Assembly (NCBI GenBank): GCA_934646175.1
Contig: CAKUEI010000008.1
Coordinates: 1 to 30,137 of the forward strand
From: an uncultured Oscillospiraceae bacterium
GTDB taxonomy: Bacteria; Bacillota; Clostridia; Oscillospirales; Oscillospiraceae
DNA length: 30,137 nucleotides
Direction: 5' to 3'
Made by a program: the position numbers and the translations under genes. The number at the start of each line of letters is the position of its first letter. The first letter of the stretch is position 1. Below, one piece after another: positions 25,950-30,137 of the stretch. The notes beneath the pieces were generated by a model, which searched no databases, had not been told where the DNA came from, and saw only the letters and a program-made list of their open reading frames with translations.

Positions 25950-27367
25950 CCTCTCTCCCCCTTTTCCGCGCCTTTTCCTTCTTCAAAGGCCAGCGTTTTC
26001 ACCACCACCGGCAGCACCAGTCCCCCCGCCGCCGGGGCCGCGATGTCCACATAGTCCCCCAGCCCCGCCGCGATGCCGTCCAGCACCAGCAGCGGGCCGG
26101 GATTTTTCCGGGCCATGGCCTGCCCCAGGGCCTTTGCCATGTCCTCCCGCAGCAGCACCACGGGAAAATGGCCCGCCTTTCTCATGGGCAGCAGGCCCTC
26201 CAGAATCTGCTCCGCGCACTTTTGCACCCGCTCGTAGGTCGGCGCCCGCTCCCCGTGCAGGCACAGCGCCGCCTGCACCGGTTCCTCCCCGGCGGAAAGC
26301 CAGCTCAACTGTTCCCGCACCGCCCGGATAAATTCCGCCGTGCCGCTCCTTTCCTGTTCCTCCGTCAGAGCGATCACCGGAAGGTTCTTCAGGGGAAAGG
26401 TCACGCCTCGGTAAAAAACGGTGGAGCCGGACACCTCTACGGAATAGGCCCCCGCGCCCACCACCGTGGCCCGAATAGTCTCCTCCCCCCATCGCAGCTC
26501 CGCGCCGCAGCGCGCCAGCTTTTCCCGCAGGGTCTTTCCCAGCAGAGGCCCCACGTCGCCGTAGGGGAAGTCCTCCCGGCTCGGCTCCCGCATACAGTCC
26601 GCCACGCCCCCGGAAAAGGACAGGATGTCCGGTTTTCTCGTCAGGGTCACCGTTTTGTGGGTGATGAAATGGCGCAGAAGGTCTGTCTCCGGCTTTTGGC
26701 CCGATGCCTGCAAAAGGGCCTCCGCCATGGCCTCCACCCCCGGCAAGGGGTCGCCGCCCACGGTGACAAAGGGCCGCAGCTTTTCGGTGGCAAAGCGTAC
26801 CTTTCCGCCCTCATCCACCAGAATCAGCCGTCCCCCCACGTCGAGACAGCCTGTGCTTTTCAGCGCTCCCTTTTCATACAGGGCGAAGTTGGAAGTGCCG
26901 CCCCCGATGTCGCAGTGCAGCACCGTTTTCCCCGTCTCTTCGCTCATCCGGTCGGCACCCGCGCCCCGGACGGCCAGAACGGATTCCAGATCCGGTCCCG
27001 CCGTGGCCACCACGAAGTCCCCGGCAAATCCTGCCAGCTTTTCCAGCACCCCCCGGGCATTTTCCTTCCGGGCCGTCTCCCCGGTGATGATCACCGCCCC
27101 GGTCTGAATGTCCCTCCGGTCCATGCCCGCCTTTTCATACTCCGCGGCCACGATGTCCCGGATGCCGTCGCCGTCAATGGTCCTTTCGTCCTTCAGAGGC
27201 GTTCGGTGCACCGCGCTGCGGTATAAGATCTCCCGCCCCTCAATGGCGATCTTCGGCACAGAAAAGGCCCCCGCCCGATTTTTCAGCGTCAACCGAGACA
27301 GCACCAGTTGGGTGGTGGAGGTGCCGATGTCGATCCCCACGGAAAGAAGGCGTTCTCCCCCGTTCAA
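25946..27367 (-). CDS. eutA: Ethanolamine ammonia-lyase reactivating factor EutA (TTG start)
   Basis: 473 residues if translation starts at TTG 27367; E. coli EutA has 467. The TTG overlaps the eutG stop codon (TTGA) and has GGAGG 7 bases upstream inside the end of eutG. The open frame continues 114 codons further upstream, but only as a shadow of eutG. The protein is an ASKHA-fold ATPase: V-G-I-D-I-G-T-S-T-T-Q-L at residues 10-21 is phosphate loop 1 and D-I-G-G-G-T-S-N-F at 153-161 is phosphate loop 2. EutA releases damaged cobalamin from EutBC in exchange for fresh adenosylcobalamin, using ATP. It overlaps eutB by 4 bases. The rare start codon may keep its level below that of the lyase. Confidence 0.93.
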   Translation of the reverse strand: MNGGERLLSVGIDIGTSTTQLVLSRLTLKNRAGAFSVPKIAIEGREILYRSAVHRTPLKDERTIDGDGIRDIVAAEYEKAGMDRRDIQTGAVIITGETARKENARGVLEKLAGFAGDFVVATAGPDLESVLAVRGAGADRMSEETGKTVLHCDIGGGTSNFALYEKGALKSTGCLDVGGRLILVDEGGKVRFATEKLRPFVTVGGDPLPGVEAMAEALLQASGQKPETDLLRHFITHKTVTLTRKPDILSFSGGVADCMREPSREDFPYGDVGPLLGKTLREKLARCGAELRWGEETIRATVVGAGAYSVEVSGSTVFYRGVTFPLKNLPVIALTEEQERSGTAEFIRAVREQLSWLSAGEEPVQAALCLHGERAPTYERVQKCAEQILEGLLPMRKAGHFPVVLLREDMAKALGQAMARKNPGPLLVLDGIAAGLGDYVDIAAPAAGGLVLPVVVKTLAFEEGKGAEKGERG

Positions 27368-28422
27368 GGGCACACCTCCCGCAGCAGCAGCGCCCCCTCC
27401 TCCGCCGTCATGTGCCGGGGGTTCTGCCCGGCGCAGCGGTCCTCCAGGGCGGCCTGCGCCGCTGCCAGGCAGTCCACCGGCTCCGGAAGACGGTCTGGCA
27501 GCTTCAGCTGCCCCCGCAGACGGGTGAGCCGGGCTGCCAGCGCCCGCACCGTCCCGGGAATGCCCGCCTGATGACAAAGGGCGGCGTATTTCTCCGCCGT
27601 CTGCCCGTCCTCCCCGTTCCATCGCACCACAAGGGGCAGCAGAAGGGCGTTCAGGCGCCCGTGGGGCATGTGGACCCGTCCCCCCAGCACGTGGGAAAAG
27701 GCGTGGCACAGCCCCAGTCCCGCGCCGTTGAAGGCGATCCCCGCAAGGCAGGAGGCGTACAGCATCCGTCCTTTCGCTTCCGCCTCCCCCTCCGCCGCCC
27801 GGGGCAGGGCCTCCAGCGCCATGCGGAACGCCTCTGACGACATGGCGGCGGTAAAGGGATTGGCTCCCCGGGCCACGTAGGCCTCCAGCGCGTGGGAAAG
27901 CACATCCATCCCCGTGTCCGCCGTTACTCCCGCGGGGATCCCGGCGAGAAAGGCCCCGTCCAGCAGTGCCTCCTCCGGCAGGAGGGATTCGTCCACCAGC
28001 GGCCGCTTCACACCTTTCTCCGTATCGGTCAGGACGGCGAAAGCCGTCGCCTCGCTGCCGCTGCCCGCCGTGGTTGGGACGCAGAGGAGGGGGACCTGCT
28101 TCTCCCCCTCGCTTCCGAAATAACGAATGGCTTTGGCGCAGTCCATGGCGGAGCCGCCGCCCAGGGCGATCACCACCTCCGGCTTTTTCTGCCGCAAAAG
28201 CGCCGCACCCTCCGCCACCAGCTGAAGGGATGGGTCCGGTTCCACTCGGTCAAACACCGTCACCTGCTCCGGGGAAAGGCGCCCGGTCACCCGTTCGATC
28301 AGCCTGGAGGTGACGAAAAATCCATCCGTCACCACCAACGCCCGCTTCCCCTTCCAGCAGTCCAGCGCGCTGAGCGCATCCGTTCCGAACCGGATACGCG
28401 GCTTGAGAAAAAACGTCTCCAT
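27364..28422 (-). CDS. eutG: Iron-containing alcohol dehydrogenase EutG
   Basis: 352 residues from the ATG at 28422, preceded by AAAGGGGACGG; the open frame extends 38 codons upstream across the promoter region, which is unlikely to be translated. The NAD-binding loop G-G-G-S-A-M-D at 88-94 is present. The iron ligands Asp173, His177, His240 and His254 have exactly the spacing seen in FucO-type enzymes (4, 63 and 14 residues). It reduces acetaldehyde to ethanol and regenerates the NAD+ used by EutE, keeping a private cofactor pool in the compartment. It is the first gene of the operon, an order different from that of enterobacteria. The substrate could be tuned to other short aldehydes, but the context favours acetaldehyde. 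Confidence 0.93.
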   Translation of the reverse strand: METFFLKPRIRFGTDALSALDCWKGKRALVVTDGFFVTSRLIERVTGRLSPEQVTVFDRVEPDPSLQLVAEGAALLRQKKPEVVIALGGGSAMDCAKAIRYFGSEGEKQVPLLCVPTTAGSGSEATAFAVLTDTEKGVKRPLVDESLLPEEALLDGAFLAGIPAGVTADTGMDVLSHALEAYVARGANPFTAAMSSEAFRMALEALPRAAEGEAEAKGRMLYASCLAGIAFNGAGLGLCHAFSHVLGGRVHMPHGRLNALLLPLVVRWNGEDGQTAEKYAALCHQAGIPGTVRALAARLTRLRGQLKLPDRLPEPVDCLAAAQAALEDRCAGQNPRHMTAEEGALLLREVCP

Positions 28423-28445
28423 TCCGCCGTCCCCTTTCTGTTCTC

Positions 28446-28462
28446 CTGCCATAGTGTGGCAG
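28446..28462 (-). promoter_or_regulatory. Inverted repeat in the eut leader (operator or hairpin)
   Basis: CTGCCA and TGGCAG arms separated by 5 bases, extendable by wobble pairs to about 10 bp. It lies between the putative -10 and the eutG ribosome site, at about the transcription start. It does not fit the ANTAR-target rule (hexaloop with A1 and G4) nor carry a terminator-like U tract, so it may be a repressor operator or an RNA hairpin. Confidence 0.4.
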
Positions 28463-28471
28463 AAAACCGGG

Positions 28472-28503
28472 AAAATATTGCACCGCCCATAAAATTTCCG
28501 CCC
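28472..28503 (-). promoter_or_regulatory. Putative activator-dependent promoter region of the eut operon
   Basis: A TGCAATATTTT stretch supplies a possible -10 (TATTTT, 28477-28472, with TG three bases upstream), but no good -35 lies 16-18 bases upstream. Instead two copies of GGGCGG (28488-28483 and 28503-28498) stand 15 bases apart where an activator would touch the polymerase. This is the only non-coding DNA between the regulator's terminator and eutG apart from the leader, so the operon promoter must be here. Confidence 0.45.
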
Positions 28504-28510
28504 GAAATGC

Positions 28511-28553
28511 AAAAAAGCGGGCCGGACAGGAATCATTCCTGTCCGGCCCGCTT
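28511..28553 (-). terminator. Rho-independent terminator after the LytTR regulator gene
   Basis: A perfect 18-bp, GC-rich inverted repeat (28515-28532 and 28536-28553; core gcgggccggacagg) with a 3-base loop. It is followed on the minus strand by T6 (28516-28511). It lies 11 bases after the regulator stop codon and separates regulator and eut operon transcripts. Confidence 0.94.
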
Positions 28554-28563
28554 ACGCTGCCGT

Positions 28564-29352
28564 TTATTTTGCTTCCGCCGTCCGCTCCAGCTGAGCCCGC
28601 ACGGCTGTATACCGTTTTTCCGGAATGGGCAGCACCGACCCATCCGTCAGACACACCTCAAACCGCCGGATCTCCTGAACGAAATCCGGATTCACCAAAA
28701 AGCTCTCATGGCAGCGCACCATGCTGTCGCCGCATCGCTTCCGCAGGACGCTGATATTCTCCACTGACTCCACCGTCTGGTCCTTCGTGTGGATTATGGT
28801 GTGCCGGTTGGCGCTTTCGATGTAAAGGATGTCCTCCAGCTTTAAGTATAAAAGCGCCCGGTCCACCGTCTTCACGCAGATGCGCATGGAGCGCTTTTCC
28901 CCCACCAGCTTCATCTCGTTGTGGTAGGTCTCTTCATAATGAACGGGGTAAATGTGGTCCCGCGCATCGTATTGGATGGCGTTGGAGACATGGCACAAGC
29001 GAATGCGCATCTCCCCGTCCCGGGGCGCGCAGGTCAACTGCACCCGCTGGTCCACCCAGTTGGTACTGCCGTCCGGCCAGAAGGTATCCACCCGGAAGAA
29101 CAGCACGATCTCATACGCGCCCGCCCCCGCGGGAATGGGGATCGCCTTCAGGTCGTGCATCCGGAACGTCAGCTGGTGCTCCTCCGCTGCGAAAGCCTCT
29201 TTCAATGCTTTCTGGGTGCGGATGATCTGTTTCTCCGCTGGGCCGATCCAAAGCACGTCCGGATCACAGGAATCCAGAAACATCTGAATGTCATTGTCAT
29301 AGTACCGAGTCAGGATCTCCGCCGCCCAGGCCGCTGTTTCTTCCGCGCGCAT
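28564..29352 (-). CDS. LytTR-family transcriptional regulator with N-terminal NTF2/SnoaL-like domain
   Basis: 262 residues. Residues about 5-135 resemble the NTF2/SnoaL-like ligand-binding cone fold: A-A-E-I-L-T-R-Y-Y-D-N-D-I-Q-M-F-L near the start, D-V-L-W-I-G-P, a helix, then strands such as Y-E-I-V-L-F-F-R-V-D-T-F and V-Q-L-T-C-A-P. Residues about 155-258 are a LytTR domain (L-Y-L-K-L-E-D-I-L-Y-I-E-S-A-N-R-H-T, M-V-R-C-H-E-S-F-L-V-N, P-I-P-E-K-R-Y-T). LytTR domains bind direct repeats in promoters, usually as response regulators; here the receiver domain is replaced by a putative small-molecule sensor, so it is a one-component regulator. It lies directly upstream of and codirectional with the eut operon. 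AGGGAG precedes the ATG by 4 bases. The ligand is unknown; ethanolamine or a derivative is inferred only from location. Confidence 0.88.
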   Translation of the reverse strand: MRAEETAAWAAEILTRYYDNDIQMFLDSCDPDVLWIGPAEKQIIRTQKALKEAFAAEEHQLTFRMHDLKAIPIPAGAGAYEIVLFFRVDTFWPDGSTNWVDQRVQLTCAPRDGEMRIRLCHVSNAIQYDARDHIYPVHYEETYHNEMKLVGEKRSMRICVKTVDRALLYLKLEDILYIESANRHTIIHTKDQTVESVENISVLRKRCGDSMVRCHESFLVNPDFVQEIRRFEVCLTDGSVLPIPEKRYTAVRAQLERTAEAK

Positions 29353-29405
29353 GTGCTCCCTCTTTCTTACGGTGATATTTTCAGAAAAACAAGTGATTTA
29401 TTGCA

Positions 29406-29434
29406 ATTATATTGCATCCTTCCCCGGAAATCAA
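29406..29434 (-). promoter_or_regulatory. SigA promoter of the LytTR regulator gene
   Basis: On the minus strand TTGATT (29434-29429), a 17-base spacer and a perfect TATAAT (29411-29406), with TG three bases before the -10. Start of transcription would fall about 45 bases before the ATG. The -10 lies inside the palindrome gcaat-tat-attgc (29403-29415), a possible site for autoregulation. Confidence 0.8.
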
Positions 29435-29440
29435 TAAAAT
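29413..29440 (+). promoter_or_regulatory. Possible plus-strand promoter overlapping the regulator promoter
   Basis: TTGCAT (29413-29418), 16 bases, TAAAAT (29435-29440). It overlaps the regulator's own promoter almost completely in the opposite direction and would drive the small ORF at 29531. The leader would contain the inverted repeat cggtgcgg/ccgcaccg (29460-29467 and 29494-29501). Confidence 0.5.
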
Positions 29441-29530
29441 TTTAGGCATCTTATATCGCCGGTGCGGTCTTTTCATCTGGTCAGGGCGCGCTGCCGCACC
29501 GCTCCTCTCGCCCGGAATGGAGGGTCAAGA

Positions 29531-29755
29531 ATGCCGCGTTTTTTCTATGAAGCCGTTAAACTAAAAAGACTCACCGCGCCTCCGTCCTACGGCATTGGCG
29601 TGAACGCCAACGTCGAGAACAAGTGGGTGCAACTGCTCTTCATTCCAGACGTTTCCACCAACGGTGATTTTGCGTCCGCGCTGGCCGCAAAATGTACCCG
29701 CCTGCAGCTCAGCCCGCTGCATCTGCACGATGTGCTCTATGACACTCTGCCGTGA
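29531..29755 (+). CDS. Small hypothetical protein, 74 aa
   Basis: 74 residues beginning M-P-R-F-F-Y-E-A-V-K-L-K-R-L-T-A-P-P and ending H-L-H-D-V-L-Y-D-T-L-P. I do not recognise a family. Support for a real gene is threefold: GGAGGG 6 bases before the ATG, a plausible promoter about 90 bases upstream, and a rho-independent terminator about 30 bases after the stop. It has no signal peptide or membrane span. It contains a hydrophobic strand-like stretch (W-V-Q-L-L-F-I-P) in an otherwise mixed sequence, so a small soluble cytoplasmic protein is most likely. It is the only plus-strand gene in the window and is divergent from the LytTR regulator, so the two may share control. Confidence 0.6.
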   Translation: MPRFFYEAVKLKRLTAPPSYGIGVNANVENKWVQLLFIPDVSTNGDFASALAAKCTRLQLSPLHLHDVLYDTLP

Positions 29756-29784
29756 CCTTGCTCTCTGTCCCGGCAGGCAAAAAG

Positions 29785-29818
29785 CGCCCGGTGGAAGATC
29801 CTCCGGGCGTCGTTTTTT
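29785..29818 (+). terminator. Terminator after the small plus-strand gene
   Basis: Stem cgcccgg (29785-29791) with ccgggcg (29803-29809), extended inside the loop by gga/tcc, followed by T6 at 29813-29818. The T tract on the plus strand shows it serves the 74-codon gene. The stretch 29820-29920 beyond it shows nothing recognisable. Confidence 0.85.
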
Positions 29819-29920
29819 CTGCAGAGGAAGTGGATAAGCGTGCTCTGACGCTTGGCACAGGGGGGCAATCACTTGGTTTCATCTCCTTTGGGGTGGATCA
29901 GCCGCAGGGAGCGGAATCTC

Positions 29921-29959
29921 AAAATAAGACCATCTGCCAAAGGCAGATGGTCTTATTTT
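29921..29959 (-). terminator. Terminator after the PepSY-domain gene
   Basis: A perfect 18-bp inverted repeat (29921-29938 and 29942-29959) with loop aaa and core gaccatctgcc, flanked by A4 and T4. It lies about 50 bases after the stop codon of the PepSY gene and could work in both directions. Confidence 0.9.
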
Positions 29960-30011
29960 GTCGGGTCGCTTCCATTTTAATATTTTTCTAAATCAGTTTT
30001 TGATGATCGTA

Positions 30012-30137
30012 TTAGTCGTCCAACTCCGTCTCATGCTTGAGGATCGTGCCGGAGGCCGCATCGATCTCGTAGTCATATTCCATATTGCCGGATTTGAACT
30101 CGACCTCGTAGACGAGCTTTCCGTCCTCATCGTCCAG
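30012..30137 (-). CDS. PepSY-domain protein, C-terminal end only
   Basis: The last 41 codons of a minus-strand gene whose start lies beyond the window. The sequence D-G-K-L-V-Y-E-V-E-F-K-S-G-N-M-E-Y-D-Y-E-I-D-A-A-S-G-T-I-L is the typical end of a PepSY repeat, with the hallmark Y-E-V-E-F / E-Y-(D/E)-Y-x-I-D-A-x-T/S-G-x-I strands. It closes with an acidic H-E-T-E-L-D-D and TAA. PepSY domains are found in secreted or membrane proteins and are thought to modulate peptidases or act at the cell surface. The rest of the protein, including any signal peptide, is not visible. Confidence 0.88.
   Translation of the reverse strand: MDDEDGKLVYEVEFKSGNMEYDYEIDAASGTILKHETELDD

Noticed and set aside
28446..28466. 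ANTAR (EutV) target hairpin in the eut leader
   Set aside because: The palindrome has a five-base loop without the required A1/G4 hexaloop pattern, there is no second hairpin, and no terminator overlaps it.
28440..28510. Possible adenosylcobalamin riboswitch before eutG (GCCACACT and GGCAGGAGA resemble B12-box pieces)
   Set aside because: The available leader is far too short for the roughly 200-base aptamer, and the conserved core elements are absent; the similarity comes from the CTGCCA palindrome.
29561..29872. Minus-strand 103-codon frame opposite the small plus-strand gene
   Set aside because: It runs through the plus-strand terminator hairpin, lacks a ribosome site and shows no family resemblance, whereas the plus frame has all expression signals.

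Overview
The window is GC-rich DNA from an endospore-forming Firmicute, most likely a gut clostridium of the Oscillospiraceae type (Flavonifractor/Oscillibacter-like). Three things point there: an alpha/beta-type small acid-soluble spore protein at the left edge, a giant S-layer-homology surface protein built from Ig-like and InlB-like repeats, and a Firmicute-type ethanolamine (eut) microcompartment operon. The genus is an inference. All recognised genes except one 74-codon ORF lie on the minus strand, so transcription reads from right to left.

Reading in the direction of transcription: a PepSY-domain protein is cut by the right edge (30137-30012) and ends at a strong hairpin terminator. A small plus-strand ORF (29531-29755) with its own terminator sits divergent to a regulator gene (29352-28564). 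The regulator fuses an NTF2/SnoaL-like N-terminal domain to a C-terminal LytTR DNA-binding domain. It has a near-consensus promoter and a strong terminator.

Next is a tightly packed twelve-gene operon (28422-18451): eutG, eutA, eutB, eutC, eutL, eutE, eutM, pduL, an unknown 97-aa gene, eutN, eutH, eutQ. Together they encode uptake of ethanolamine (EutH), its B12-dependent cleavage to acetaldehyde and ammonia (EutBC, kept active by EutA), conversion of acetaldehyde to acetyl-CoA (EutE) or ethanol (EutG), and conversion of acetyl-CoA to acetyl phosphate (PduL). The shell is EutM/EutL/EutN. Neither EutVW nor EutR, eutT, eutS, eutP nor an adenosylcobalamin riboswitch is seen, so the adjacent LytTR protein is the obvious candidate regulator. 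An ssb-like gene with two OB folds (18395-17760) follows EutQ closely and ends at a strong terminator.

The left half is one gene of 17.2 kb (17479-317) for a 5720-residue secreted, SLH-anchored protein. It carries beta-helix segments, MBG/Ig-like repeat arrays, InlB-type repeats with calcium-loop-like linkers and three C-terminal SLH domains. After its terminator comes the spore-protein gene (133-1, cut by the left edge), whose upstream region can fold into a three-way-junction-like inverted-repeat structure. No tRNA, rRNA, CRISPR array, transposon or prophage was seen. No gene-free stretch exceeds 300 bases.
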